NCBI GenBank assembly: GCA_023425485.1
Contig: JAFACO010000303.1
Location: 1-11,056, forward strand
Source: Bacillota bacterium
Lineage (GTDB): Bacteria > Bacillota > Clostridia > Lachnospirales > Lachnospiraceae
DNA: 11,056 bases
Reading direction: 5' to 3'
Positions within the stretch are counted from its first letter, which is position 1; each line of letters starts with the position of its first letter. The notes under the pieces are model-generated. The model saw only the letters and a program-made list of their open reading frames with translations, was not told the origin of the DNA and searched no databases. Shown in pieces: positions 1 through 8,035 of the stretch. A program made the position numbers and the translations under genes.

Positions 1-741
1 AATAACTGCTGTAGCAGCCATCAAATTCCATTTCGCACCTGCAAACTGCTGAAAATATACGGACAGTGCCTGCGGTACATTATGTTTGTCACTACTTTGC
101 AGGAAAAATACCGCCTGCGAATAATTATTCCAGATACCAAAGCCATTTAAAATTACAATCGCTGATATGGATGGCTTTAATAAAGGAAAAATAATTCTCC
201 AAAAGGAAGAAAACCAGGTACAGCCATCAATAATTGCTGATTCCTCAATTTCTCTCGGTAAGGATTTTATAAATCCCTGAAAAACAAATACCGACTGGGG
301 CAATGCAATCGTCGCACATACCAACGCCATTCCCCAGAGGGTATTAATTGCCTGCAGGTCAATCATGAGAGAATAAAGCGGTACGGTATTAATAATTCCG
401 GGAATCATCATACAACTGATTAAGATTCCAAAGATAATCTTGTTAAATTTATAATTAAATCTAGCGATCGTATAAGCTGCCATAGCACCAAATATTATGA
501 TGATGGATATGGACAGTACGGTTATGATTGCAGAATTTATCATCGCGGTTCCTATATTGGATTTAAACCAGCCTTCTATGTAATTATTAAAATAGAAGTC
601 CGGTATAAAGATATTTCCTTCATAAAATACTCTCTTAGGGGTATTGAGTGATAAAATTAAAAGTACAAAAAATGGTATTAAACACAAGATGCAAATGAAT
701 GTAATACTCAAATATCTCAAAGAACTAAATACTCTTTTCAA
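1..741 (-). CDS. CUT1 sugar ABC transporter permease, MalG/UgpE type (3' end cut off)
   Basis: Inner-membrane permease subunit of a carbohydrate ABC importer; it pairs with the permease just upstream to form the translocation channel. The frame is open for 247 codons from 741 to the window edge; relatives are about 270-290 residues, so roughly 30 C-terminal residues are missing. A first membrane segment is at residues 11-32 and further hydrophobic segments lie near 68-92, 102-124 and 135-157. The EAA loop that contacts the ATPase is at about 166-190: E-E-S-A-I-I-D-G, then F-P-L-L-K-P. The start is TTG (741-739), chosen because a strong GGAGG (754-750) sits 8 nt upstream and the protein begins with the usual short basic stretch and hydrophobic helix; no ATG fits. 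The ribosome site lies 3 nt past the upstream gene's stop, so the two permeases are almost certainly cotranscribed. The sugar cannot be told from sequence. Confidence 0.93.
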   Translation of the reverse strand, partial: MKRVFSSLRYLSITFICILCLIPFFVLLILSLNTPKRVFYEGNIFIPDFYFNNYIEGWFKSNIGTAMINSAIITVLSISIIIIFGAMAAYTIARFNYKFNKIIFGILISCMMIPGIINTVPLYSLMIDLQAINTLWGMALVCATIALPQSVFVFQGFIKSLPREIEESAIIDGCTWFSSFWRIIFPLLKPSISAIVILNGFGIWNNYSQAVFFLQSSDKHNVPQALSVYFQQFAGAKWNLMAATAVI

Positions 742-757
742 TTCGTTATCCTCCTTT

Positions 758-1627
758 CTAATCCATATTTTTGCTTCTGGTCAGCCTCATAGAAATCAGC
801 ACGGGTACCAGAATAATAAAGAACATAATAATTGCAACAGCGGTGGAATAACCGGTCTTACTGCCATAACACATTCTCATGATATAGATACTTAAAGTTT
901 CCGTAGAATAACCCGGACCACCTCCGGTTAAGGACATAACAATATCGAAGACAGAAAGAGAACCAATGATATTGGTAACCACATTAATTCGAATCGACGG
1001 AATTAATAATGGTAAGGTAATATAACGAAATCCTTTGAGGGCAGAAGCTCCATCAATTTTACTGGCTTCATATAGCTCACCGGGAATTGCTTGAAGACCT
1101 GCCAGATAAATTACCATTGTCATACCAGCATACTGCCATACATTAACAAGAATCAGAACAATCATTGATGTAGTATAGCTTCCCAGCCAATTGCCGAACC
1201 AGGCACCTTTTCCAGCATTGTCCAGTACATGATAGATAAACCCTCTGCCCGGCTGCAGCAACAGATACCAGATGTATCCCATAATTAAAGGACTGATAAC
1301 CGCAGGCAGATAGATAATCATACGAGCAATACCTTTGCCTTTGAACTTACTATCCATAAGCAGTGCATAGAGTAGACCAACAATGTTTAAGAGCGGTGCA
1401 CTGCCTATTGCGAATAACAATGTCGTCTTAATATTATTGATTGCTCTGGCATCTTGAAAGAAACGTGTAAAATTATCTAGTCCAATGAACTTAGCCTTAC
1501 TAATTCCATCCCAATCTGTCAGGCTCATACCAATTCCTTTGAATAAGGGATATAGAAAAAAGATAGAAAAAAGCACAAATGCAGGAATTGCCATAAAGGT
1601 ATGCAACCCAATTTTCTTTTCTCTCAT
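758..1627 (-). CDS. CUT1 sugar ABC transporter permease, MalF/UgpA type
   Basis: First permease of the importer, 289 residues, complete and of normal length for the UgpA/LacF group, which lacks the long extra loop of enteric MalF. A membrane segment at about 9-30 is followed by a D-W-D-G periplasmic-side motif near 38-41. More hydrophobic segments lie near 67-90, 103-124, 153-178, 213-235 and 261-281. The EAA loop at 184-211 reads E-L-Y-E-A-S-K-I-D-G-A, then I-T-L-P-L-L; it docks onto the ATPase. A G-G-G-P motif near residues 235-238 is typical of this family. The ATG at 1627 has a modest AAGG (1639-1636) 8 nt upstream. It lies 156 nt after the binding-protein gene, with a stable hairpin in between, and 16 nt before the second permease. 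The substrate is unknown. Confidence 0.96.
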   Translation of the reverse strand: MREKKIGLHTFMAIPAFVLFSIFFLYPLFKGIGMSLTDWDGISKAKFIGLDNFTRFFQDARAINNIKTTLLFAIGSAPLLNIVGLLYALLMDSKFKGKGIARMIIYLPAVISPLIMGYIWYLLLQPGRGFIYHVLDNAGKGAWFGNWLGSYTTSMIVLILVNVWQYAGMTMVIYLAGLQAIPGELYEASKIDGASALKGFRYITLPLLIPSIRINVVTNIIGSLSVFDIVMSLTGGGPGYSTETLSIYIMRMCYGSKTGYSTAVAIIMFFIILVPVLISMRLTRSKNMD

Positions 1628-1654
1628 ATTAACAACCTTGCCTTTCTATGAAAG

Positions 1655-1696
1655 GGGCCATTGCCAAAGACACCTAAGTTACTTTTGCAACAGCCC
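1655..1696 (-). promoter_or_regulatory. Intercistronic hairpin between binding protein and permease genes
   Basis: In the minus-strand transcript, 1696-1682 pairs with 1669-1655 over 15 positions with two G-U pairs, one A-G mismatch and a 12-nt loop. Only three U follow it, so it is not a full rho-independent terminator. In binding-protein transporter operons such hairpins protect the 3' end of the binding-protein message and reduce read-through, giving more binding protein than permease. That role is inferred here from position. Confidence 0.6.
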
Positions 1697-1783
1697 TCTC
1701 TTAAATACTTTCAAATTTACTTTAAATACTGATTTTATCCAGCTAAAGCAATATATTAACTGCGAAGTTTGAGTTTATAGTTA

Positions 1784-3127
1784 TTATTCCATACCCTCAT
1801 CCCAAGCCTTTTCATATGCCTGTGCAAAGGCTTCCGGGGTATAATTACCTGCTAATAACTCTTGAACCATACGTCCGGCATCATCCCCGGAAAAACCTGC
1901 TGGTTTTTCATTGGTAAATCCAATATTTGCAGCATTTTGTACTGCAGCACTAACTTCCGTTACGATATTAGAAGGTGCCCATTCAGCTGTAACATCGGCA
2001 AAGGCACTTGGTGCTTTTGAGGTTTCACTGTATTTCTTTTGATTTTCAGCATTGAATAAGAAGTTCAAGAACTCGATTGCTTCTTCCTTATGCTCTGAAG
2101 TAGCAGAAATAGAATATCCAGAGTCCTCAGCACTTAATACCACCGCCTTTGAATCAGGCATATATGCTGGATATGGTGCAAATCCAATCTTATCCTGCAT
2201 ATCCGGATTTGCTTCTAACAAGCTGGATAAGATCCACATACCATTACTTAACATTGCTGCTTTTCCATTTACGAAATCCTGAACACAGTTATCGCTGGTA
2301 GCAGTCAATACATCTTCATTGATTAGCCCTTTTTCCTGTAACTCAAGTAATTTCTCTGCAAATACTGCCATAGGGCCATCTACAGCACCAAAGTTAAGCT
2401 TTGCCTTATCGTTATCTAACATAGCCTTTTTCGCTTCTACTGCACCTAAGTTTTGCTTGATATATCCATGAGGGATAAACTCAATCAGATGTCCCAGATG
2501 CCAAGCTTCATTACCAAAGATAAACCAAGGAGTCACCTCCGGCTTCGCTGTTTTAATTGCCTCAAGGTTTTGAACAAACTCATCCCAGGTAGTCGGAACA
2601 CTTAATCCCAACTCATTATATATTTCTTTGTTGTAGAAGAATCCAGCCATCGTCATATTGGTACATACTCTGTACTGTTTTCCTGTCTTTACATCGGTAC
2701 AGGCTTCCTTCATCGCAGGGGTAAGTCGATCCCACCACTGTGACTGTTCGGATAAATCCAGATATTTGCCCTCATCTACAAAGCCTTGCTCATAAGTAGT
2801 CATAATATCAGGTGCTTGTTCTGCAGCAAACTTAATCTTAATGATGTTGCTGGCATCCTTTTGATATTCCTGTTCTACGGTAATTCTATCCTGTGACTCA
2901 TTAAAATCATTGATAATCTCATTCATCAAGTCAATAGTTTCGATTTTACCGGTAAATAATTTAAGAGTAACATGGTCTTCCTTTTTGTCACCGCCATCAT
3001 TGCCTGTTTGATCCGTAGAACCCTTTGAACTATCCCCATTTTTATTGCCTGAAGTGCTGCAACCGGAAATCATTCCGACAATTAACATACAGCACAATAG
3101 AATTGATAAATAACGTTTGATTTTCAT
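1784..3127 (-). CDS. Extracellular sugar-binding lipoprotein of an ABC transporter (SBP family 1)
   Basis: Captures a sugar or oligosaccharide outside the cell and delivers it to the two permeases encoded downstream. The 447-residue length is typical of CUT1 binding proteins. It has a lipoprotein signal: basic M-K-I-K-R, a hydrophobic core, and lipobox I-S-G-C with the lipidated Cys at 23. A Ser/Gly/Asp/Lys-rich linker (24-52) tethers it to the membrane. The mature fold begins near V-T-L-K-L-F. A hinge-region motif F-V-N-G-K-A-A-M and then N-G-M-W, common to SBP_bac_1/8 proteins, lies near the middle to late part, and several Trp residues could stack on sugar rings. The ATG at 3127 has a strong GAGGAGG (3144-3138) about 10 nt upstream. 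It is first in the operon and divergent from the kinase gene. Ligand not determinable by eye. Confidence 0.95.
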   Translation of the reverse strand: MKIKRYLSILLCCMLIVGMISGCSTSGNKNGDSSKGSTDQTGNDGGDKKEDHVTLKLFTGKIETIDLMNEIINDFNESQDRITVEQEYQKDASNIIKIKFAAEQAPDIMTTYEQGFVDEGKYLDLSEQSQWWDRLTPAMKEACTDVKTGKQYRVCTNMTMAGFFYNKEIYNELGLSVPTTWDEFVQNLEAIKTAKPEVTPWFIFGNEAWHLGHLIEFIPHGYIKQNLGAVEAKKAMLDNDKAKLNFGAVDGPMAVFAEKLLELQEKGLINEDVLTATSDNCVQDFVNGKAAMLSNGMWILSSLLEANPDMQDKIGFAPYPAYMPDSKAVVLSAEDSGYSISATSEHKEEAIEFLNFLFNAENQKKYSETSKAPSAFADVTAEWAPSNIVTEVSAAVQNAANIGFTNEKPAGFSGDDAGRMVQELLAGNYTPEAFAQAYEKAWDEGME

Positions 3128-3160
3128 AAAATAGTTACCTCCTCTTTTTGATATATTAAC

Positions 3161-3199
3161 CTTAACACCAAATCTTCACCGCTTAAATACCACATTCTT
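3161..3199. promoter_or_regulatory. Imperfect direct repeats, candidate operator for the AraC-type regulator
   Basis: CTTAA-n2-CCA-n1-ATCTT (3161-3176) recurs as CTTAA-n3-CCA-n1-ATTCTT (3182-3199). The repeats are spaced 21-22 bp, about two helical turns. AraC-type regulators with two helix-turn-helix units commonly bind such direct repeats. The site lies between the divergent genes, close to the binding-protein gene. Assignment to the neighbouring regulator is inference. Confidence 0.35.
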
Positions 3200-3239
3200 T
3201 TGGTTTAGGTGCGGGTTTATTGGATATGATAATCTGTTA

Positions 3240-3268
3240 TTGAACTGCGAATTTATAGTAAGTATAAT
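3240..3268 (+). promoter_or_regulatory. Sigma-A promoter for the sensor kinase gene
   Basis: TTGAAC (3240-3245) and TATAAT (3263-3268) are separated by exactly 17 nt, close to the vegetative consensus with a perfect -10. Transcription would start near 3275, about 40 nt before the kinase ATG. This suggests steady expression of the sensor. Confidence 0.72.
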
Positions 3269-3281
3269 GTAAATGTACCAA
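3252..3281 (-). promoter_or_regulatory. Candidate promoter for the transporter operon, overlapping the kinase promoter
   Basis: On the minus strand TTGGTA (3281-3276) and TATAAA (3257-3252) are 18 nt apart, giving a leader of roughly 118 nt. It overlaps the opposite-strand kinase promoter so that both could not be occupied at once. A weaker alternative is TAATAT at 3158-3153 with no good -35, as expected for an activator-dependent promoter, but it would start almost on the ribosome site. Which one is used is unresolved. Confidence 0.4.
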
Positions 3282-3317
3282 GGTTTCGTTGCTATTTAAA
3301 TAGACTGGAGATACAAA

Positions 3318-5141
3318 ATGGACAAAAAAAACAACTTTTTTTATAGAGATTGGAACTTCAAAAAGAAGCTCCTAATCATCATATCTACTCTTATTATTGC
3401 CATTGTGGTATTTATTTCAATACTAAACTACGCCTTGTATTCCAGTAACTTTACGAAGCAGACCATCAGTCAGACGCAGCAAATTATTGAACAGATCAGT
3501 ATTAATATTGATACGTATCTGGATGAATTGTTCCGACTAAACCTTTCTCCCTATTATGATGATGAGATTATGCAGGAACTTGAGCAGGAATATACCACCG
3601 AAGCTGATAATCTCAATAAGAAACGCATTATTGAAAGCTTTCTTGCTTCTGTTATGACTTTACCTCGAAGTGAAATCTTGAGAGTTTATATTTTAACTGA
3701 CCTTCATCTTTATTCCTACACAAGAACTCCCTTTGATATGAAGGACTACAATACCTATCAGGAGACTGACTGGTATCAACAGGCAATGCATTCCTCAACT
3801 CCTGTGTTTGTTCCCATCCACTCGGAAAAAGTGTTCGGAGAAAAACCCATTAAGATTTTCTCCATTGCACAACGTATCAGAAGTAAAGAAGATAATTCCA
3901 AGGTGTTAGCAGTGATAAAGGTGGATGCAAATTATACCGGTATTAAATCCATCTGCGATCAGGTTCAATTAAAGGAAAAAGGGTCTGTTTTTATTATAGA
4001 TAACGATAAAAATATCGTATATCAGAATAATCAATTAGATAATAAAGATATCATTGAATCCCTCAATGCCTCCTCCTTTGATCAGGATGGTGACTATCGG
4101 CAAACCATTGATTCTGACAAATACATCATTAATGTAGCTTCCTTAAAATCCTCTGATTTAAAGGTAATTGCTATTAACTCCTACAATGAACTTAATAAAA
4201 ACGCTAGAGCGATTCGCAATATCACCATTTTATTAGCAGTAGTCGGAATGCTCTTTGCCTTAATTATATTATTTGTCTTTGTTCAGAACTTTTTTAAACC
4301 CTTATTTAATATTATCAGTTTGATGAAGGAAGTTCAGAAAGGTGACTTGTCAGTCCAGGTAACCGTTAAGAATAATGATGAGATTGGATATCTTGCTAAA
4401 TCCTTTAATAAGATGATACTGCGGCTTAATATTATTCTCGAGAAAAACACGCAATTAGTAAAAGAAGTCTATGAGTCAAGATTTCTGCAAAAGGAGGCAC
4501 AGTATAATATCCTCTGCGGTCAAATAAAACCGCATTTTCTTTACAACACACTGAACACCATCAGCTTATTAATAAAATGTAAAAACACAGATGGAGCAGT
4601 TCAAAGCATTGAGCAGTTGTCCTTATTCCTGCGCGGGATTATGAATGCGGATAAGAACATCTCCATGTCCACAGAAATCAATATTGTTAATTCCTATCTG
4701 GGAATTTTAAAGGCCAGATATGGCGAGAACTTATCCTACCATATTGATATATCCTCGGATTATTCAGACTATCTAATTCCTGCCTTAACCCTTCAGCCAA
4801 TTGTTGAGAATGCCATTATTCACGGCTGTGAGGTAAAACGGGGACAATCTGTAATTCATATTTATAGTACTACCGATAATAATTATTTTCAGCTGCATGT
4901 TAAGGATAATGGAATTGGTATAGAGGAAACAACTTTAAACAAGTTAAATGGAGACCTTTTAAAGGACATCACTACAGAAGCGGAGGACTTAGAAAATAAC
5001 TCAATTACAGAAAGCATTGGATTAATGAATGTTAATAAGCGAATTAAATTAAAGTATGGAAATCAATTTGGAATAAAAATAAGCTCCTCTGAAACCGAAG
5101 GAACTCATGTTGTTTTAAGTTTGCCGGTCAAGAAAGAATAA
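3318..5141 (+). CDS. YesM-type membrane sensor histidine kinase
   Basis: Sensor of the two-component system beside the sugar transporter; it autophosphorylates on His and passes the phosphate to the regulator downstream. The 607 residues are full length for the family. Order: membrane helix 1 (about 18-40); an extracytoplasmic Cache-like sensing domain (about 41-297) with several Y/W residues; membrane helix 2 (about 301-324); HAMP (about 325-375, with G-D-L-S and D-E-I-G-Y); a His_kinase (HisKA-like) block with Q-I-K-P-H-F-L-Y-N-T-L-N, His406 being the phospho-acceptor; and an HATPase domain with the N box around Asn498 (L-Q-P-I-V-E-N-A) and the G box D-N-G-I-G at 530-534, then the late G-L-x-N-V-N-x-R block. 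All catalytic residues look intact. The ATG at 3318 has GGAG (3307-3310) 7 nt upstream. The ligand is inferred to be a sugar or the loaded binding protein. Confidence 0.95.
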   Translation: MDKKNNFFYRDWNFKKKLLIIISTLIIAIVVFISILNYALYSSNFTKQTISQTQQIIEQISINIDTYLDELFRLNLSPYYDDEIMQELEQEYTTEADNLNKKRIIESFLASVMTLPRSEILRVYILTDLHLYSYTRTPFDMKDYNTYQETDWYQQAMHSSTPVFVPIHSEKVFGEKPIKIFSIAQRIRSKEDNSKVLAVIKVDANYTGIKSICDQVQLKEKGSVFIIDNDKNIVYQNNQLDNKDIIESLNASSFDQDGDYRQTIDSDKYIINVASLKSSDLKVIAINSYNELNKNARAIRNITILLAVVGMLFALIILFVFVQNFFKPLFNIISLMKEVQKGDLSVQVTVKNNDEIGYLAKSFNKMILRLNIILEKNTQLVKEVYESRFLQKEAQYNILCGQIKPHFLYNTLNTISLLIKCKNTDGAVQSIEQLSLFLRGIMNADKNISMSTEINIVNSYLGILKARYGENLSYHIDISSDYSDYLIPALTLQPIVENAIIHGCEVKRGQSVIHIYSTTDNNYFQLHVKDNGIGIEETTLNKLNGDLLKDITTEAEDLENNSITESIGLMNVNKRIKLKYGNQFGIKISSSETEGTHVVLSLPVKKE

Positions 5142-5284
5142 ATTCTTCAAAAGCTGTGGTACTCCTATTGCATTAAACCTATCAATTAATTTAGAACAAC
5201 TTACAGAAAAAGGCTCTTAAACGAATGAGATTACTAATATTAAATCAATATATCTACTAAAAGCGATAGAAAGGGGATGGAATT

Positions 5285-6895
5285 ATGTATACTACACTCA
5301 TTGTTGATGACGAGCAATTAATGAGACAGTACCTGGGTAGTAATTTATCTGATATATGTCCGGACTTTACGGTAACAGGTATTGCCAGTGACGGCTTGGA
5401 AGCTCTCGATTTATTAAAGCTTCAATCCTTTGATCTGGTAATAACAGATATTAAGATGCCGGAAATGGATGGCTTAAACCTCGCAAAATACATTCATGAA
5501 GCAGATTTAAATACGAAAGTTATTATCATCTCCGGCTATAATGAATTTGAATATGCCAGAACTGCCTTAAAATATGGTGTTTCCGATTATCTTCTAAAAC
5601 CTTTAAGTGATGCAAGCATCCTGGAAACCTTGACAAAGATGAAAACAATTCTTGAAACAGATTCCTCAAGAAAGGTTAATTCTCTTACCTCGAATGTATA
5701 CGATGATTACTCGGATGCAGAGGTAAAAACTGCTCTCCTCACTGCGATCCTTAAGGGGTCTCATCCAACCCTGCAACTTTTATATGGCATACTCCAAAGC
5801 AGAGGCTTACCTTTTATATCAGCTCAAGCTGCTGTCTTACTGTTAAGTCTGGATGATTTATATCTACTTCTCTATGATAAGACACCTAGTGAAAATACTT
5901 CTTATAAATATGAGCTAAATGAGTACTGCAAAAATTATTGCTCTGCTCATGGCTTAACTACCACCTATGATATTTATGGAAATACAATGGTTCTCTTAAG
6001 TGGTGAAACAGAAGAAGATATTATTTCCGAAGCAGCTTCCGTTTATAATCACATAAAACAATCCTTATGTGCAGACAAACCTATAAAGGTAATATGCTCC
6101 TATGGTTACATTGTACAGGATATGATGAGTTTAAGCTCTTCCTACACTTCTGCCCTGGAAGCGTTGTCCTTAACGCTTATTAATGTTGCTTCACCTATTT
6201 CACCAAACTATTTCTTAAGTCAAAGACGTTTCCTACAGGAAATAAATACAATATGCGAGACTCTGTATTCTGATTACATTTCAAAGAATAGCAGTAAGAC
6301 CAGTTCAGATCTATACTTATATATTACTCTGTTTGAAGAACGTATTAACATTAATGCTATCCTTAAATTTGGCACTTATCTAATTCGGTATTTAGCAAGA
6401 ACTTGCAATATAAAGCCCGAATTTACTTTAGCTGCCTTCAAGGAACTGACTCACAGTATAGATAATTTTATAAACACTTCTCCGCCCGATAAGGAAGCCA
6501 CCCATGTACTCTTTTTAAGAACCTTAAGAGCACTTGCTAAGGATGACATAGTAACCCTTATTCCCGAAACAGTAAATATCGTGGAGAACGCAAAGGAGTA
6601 TATCTGCACCCATTATCACGAACAAATAAGCCTTGCTCAGTTGGCAGATTACTTAAATGTAAATCCCAGTTATTTAAGCGACTTATTCAGTAAGAATATC
6701 GGTGAACCCTATACCAAGTTCTTAACCCGAATTCGGATGGAACAGGCGCTTAAGCTATTAAAAAGTAATCCAAATGAGAAAATTTATAAGGTCGCTGAAA
6801 AAACAGGCTTTGTCAGTGCCAAACATTTTAATGCGGTATTTAAGAAGTTTTATGGGCATACACCAACGGAATATTTGGCAAGGGGTATGCGGTAA
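5285..6895 (+). CDS. YesN-type response regulator with AraC-family DNA-binding domain
   Basis: Cytoplasmic partner of the kinase; when phosphorylated it is expected to activate transcription of the divergent transporter operon. The 536 residues are normal for this family. The receiver domain (about 1-120) has acidic residues D8/D9, phospho-acceptor Asp55 in V-I-T-D-I-K-M-P, a switch Ser in I-I-S-G-Y, and Lys105 in L-L-K-P. The middle (about 125-430) is the poorly conserved linker usual in YesN proteins. The C-terminal 434-536 is an AraC domain: helix-turn-helix 1 around I-S-L-A-Q-L-A-D-Y-L and helix-turn-helix 2 around I-Y-K-V-A-E-K-T-G-F, ending with the F-K-K-F-Y-G-H-T-P-T-E-Y signature. 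The ATG at 5285 has AAGGGG (5271-5276) 8 nt upstream. The 143-nt gap to the kinase shows no clear terminator, so cotranscription is likely. It ends 17 nt from a convergent gene. Confidence 0.95.
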   Translation: MYTTLIVDDEQLMRQYLGSNLSDICPDFTVTGIASDGLEALDLLKLQSFDLVITDIKMPEMDGLNLAKYIHEADLNTKVIIISGYNEFEYARTALKYGVSDYLLKPLSDASILETLTKMKTILETDSSRKVNSLTSNVYDDYSDAEVKTALLTAILKGSHPTLQLLYGILQSRGLPFISAQAAVLLLSLDDLYLLLYDKTPSENTSYKYELNEYCKNYCSAHGLTTTYDIYGNTMVLLSGETEEDIISEAASVYNHIKQSLCADKPIKVICSYGYIVQDMMSLSSSYTSALEALSLTLINVASPISPNYFLSQRRFLQEINTICETLYSDYISKNSSKTSSDLYLYITLFEERININAILKFGTYLIRYLARTCNIKPEFTLAAFKELTHSIDNFINTSPPDKEATHVLFLRTLRALAKDDIVTLIPETVNIVENAKEYICTHYHEQISLAQLADYLNVNPSYLSDLFSKNIGEPYTKFLTRIRMEQALKLLKSNPNEKIYKVAEKTGFVSAKHFNAVFKKFYGHTPTEYLARGMR

Positions 6896-6909
6896 CTTAA
6901 CACATACCC
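6883..6909. terminator. Weak convergent hairpin between regulator and lipoprotein genes
   Basis: GGGTATG (6883-6889) pairs with CATACCC (6903-6909) around a 13-nt loop, covering the regulator's stop codon. Neither strand has a proper U-tract after it, so at most it is a weak bidirectional terminator. Confidence 0.3.
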
Positions 6910-6912
6910 AAT

Positions 6913-7254
6913 TTAAAAAGCAAATTTATTGGCAACACCTTCTTTTAATTCAAAATCACTTGCTTCAAGGGAATCTACTATAACTTCAAAGTAACCTTCT
7001 TCTGTTAATGTCATCTCCTCATAAAAAACATCTACATAATCACCTGCGCAATAATCATCCTTTAAATCATAAAACACTTTATATCTCAATGGTGATGCCC
7101 AAGGATGTTGTGCGAGAAAATAATCCTCATTAATCTCATCAATGGAGAGCGTTATATATTCTCCTACTTCACCATTTTCCTTTTCTTTTTTGGAACAAGA
7201 AACAAATGCAAATAAGATAACTAAGAAACACAATAATTGAACAGCTTTTTTCAT
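6913..7254 (-). CDS. Small putative lipoprotein of unknown function
   Basis: A 113-residue protein with an N-terminal lipoprotein signal: M-K-K, a hydrophobic stretch at about 4-18, and a lipobox-like F-V-S-C with Cys20. The mature part is short and acidic: a charged K/E linker, then alternating hydrophobic/charged segments such as Y-I-T-L-S-I, Y-K-V-F-Y and D-Y-V-D-V-F-Y, which suggest a small beta-barrel. The general pattern recalls OB-fold-like secreted domains such as DUF3221, but I do not recognise a family with certainty. The frame stays open 29 codons upstream to 7341, but the start at 7254 is preferred because the signal peptide begins there and GGGGG (7265-7261) lies 6 nt before it. 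It lies 89 nt after the acetyltransferase gene and is probably cotranscribed with it. The lipobox has Phe at -3 instead of the usual Leu. Confidence 0.7.
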   Translation of the reverse strand: MKKAVQLLCFLVILFAFVSCSKKEKENGEVGEYITLSIDEINEDYFLAQHPWASPLRYKVFYDLKDDYCAGDYVDVFYEEMTLTEEGYFEVIVDSLEASDFELKEGVANKFAF

Positions 7255-7343
7255 GTCATACCCCCATTCTTGCAAATAACCATATCTTTGCCATGACTTT
7301 CCTAAATCCTTCAACCTCAACCTCTGGCTCGAATATGGCAAAG

Positions 7344-7904
7344 TTATAACTTATCAATATATTGACATCTAAGAATTGCATACTGAGCAATATCACAAAT
7401 TCCAGTATTATTTCTACTAGCTTGTAAATGAGTTCCTTCATACTTTAAACCACATTTTTTCATAACTTCACCTGAATTAGGATTTTTAATATCATATTTG
7501 GCATAGATTCTATTGCATTCTACCACATTAAAAAAGAATTCTATTAACTTAGAGAAAGCCTCAGTCATAAGCCCTTTATGCCAGTACTTCTCCCCTATAC
7601 AATAGCCTATCTCAATTGCATCAATATTTTCCACAAGACCTACAACTCCTATGCTACCAATTGCCTGATGACTTTCTTTATCCTCAATACACCACTTATA
7701 ATTCTTAAGATCCGAATAGCTACCGATCCACATGTCAATGATACCTTCTGTTACCTTTACAGAGGTATGTGCCGGCCAAGTCAGAAATTTTGCAACCTGC
7801 TCACTATTAGCCCAATTATAAAACATATCCTCCGCATCTGTTTTTCTAAATTGACGTAACAGCAAACGTTCTGTTTCCAAATCCACTGTACCCATATGCT
7901 TCAT
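7344..7904 (-). CDS. GNAT family N-acetyltransferase, RimJ/RimL-like
   Basis: Cytoplasmic acetyltransferase using acetyl-CoA to acetylate an amine, which could be a protein N-terminus, small molecule or drug; the target cannot be inferred. The 186 residues match the Acetyltransf_3 group. Visible features: the opening E-T-E-R-L-L-L-R-Q-F (10-19), usual for the family; D-A-E-D-M-F near 23-28; the strand I-E-I-G-Y-C-I (97-103); the acetyl-CoA loop region W-H-K-G-L-M-T-E-A (108-116); and the C-terminal N-x-N-S-x-x-V-M-K-K-C-G-L-K-Y-E-G block (141-157), where Asn and Ser helix residues precede the closing hairpin. The ATG at 7904 has GGAGGAGG (7918-7911) 6 nt upstream, favouring it over the Met at residue 4. 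A near-consensus promoter lies about 130 nt upstream. Confidence 0.93.
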   Translation of the reverse strand: MKHMGTVDLETERLLLRQFRKTDAEDMFYNWANSEQVAKFLTWPAHTSVKVTEGIIDMWIGSYSDLKNYKWCIEDKESHQAIGSIGVVGLVENIDAIEIGYCIGEKYWHKGLMTEAFSKLIEFFFNVVECNRIYAKYDIKNPNSGEVMKKCGLKYEGTHLQASRNNTGICDIAQYAILRCQYIDKL

Positions 7905-7980
7905 GTCTTTCCTCCTCCGTCCCTATTTTTCATTCGTTGATTTTAGCTTGCTTATCTTAAGAATATGTACAATCTATTTA

Positions 7981-8005
7981 CCAACCCATCTAGGGTTAGT
8001 TTTTT
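7981..8005 (+). terminator. Hairpin with U-tract on the plus strand (in the acetyltransferase leader)
   Basis: CCAACCC (7981-7987) pairs with GGGTTAG (7993-7999) with one wobble, loop ATCTA, followed by six T (8000-8005). Read on the plus strand this has rho-independent terminator form, yet no plus-strand gene ends here. On the minus strand the same stem sits in the 5' leader of the acetyltransferase mRNA. It may block antisense read-through or shape the leader. Confidence 0.4.
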
Positions 8006-8035
8006 ATATCTGTATAAATATTACATTCTTGTTTT

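Noticed and set aside
1485..2282. Plus-strand frames at 1485-1772 and 2052-2282
   Set aside because: They are antisense to well-supported transporter genes and lack ribosome sites or family features.
3280..3300. Catabolite-response (cre) site near AGCAACGAAACC in the divergent spacer
   Set aside because: It lacks the flanking TG and CA dinucleotides and the symmetry of the cre consensus.
7255..7341. N-terminal extension of the small lipoprotein by 29 codons, starting at 7341
   Set aside because: It would put a charged, non-hydrophobic stretch before a clear lipoprotein signal peptide. The internal ATG at 7254 has a G-rich ribosome site at the right distance.
7256..7441. 61-codon minus-strand frame overlapping the acetyltransferase end
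   Set aside because: It lies mostly inside the acetyltransferase gene in another frame, has no ribosome site and has no recognisable content.
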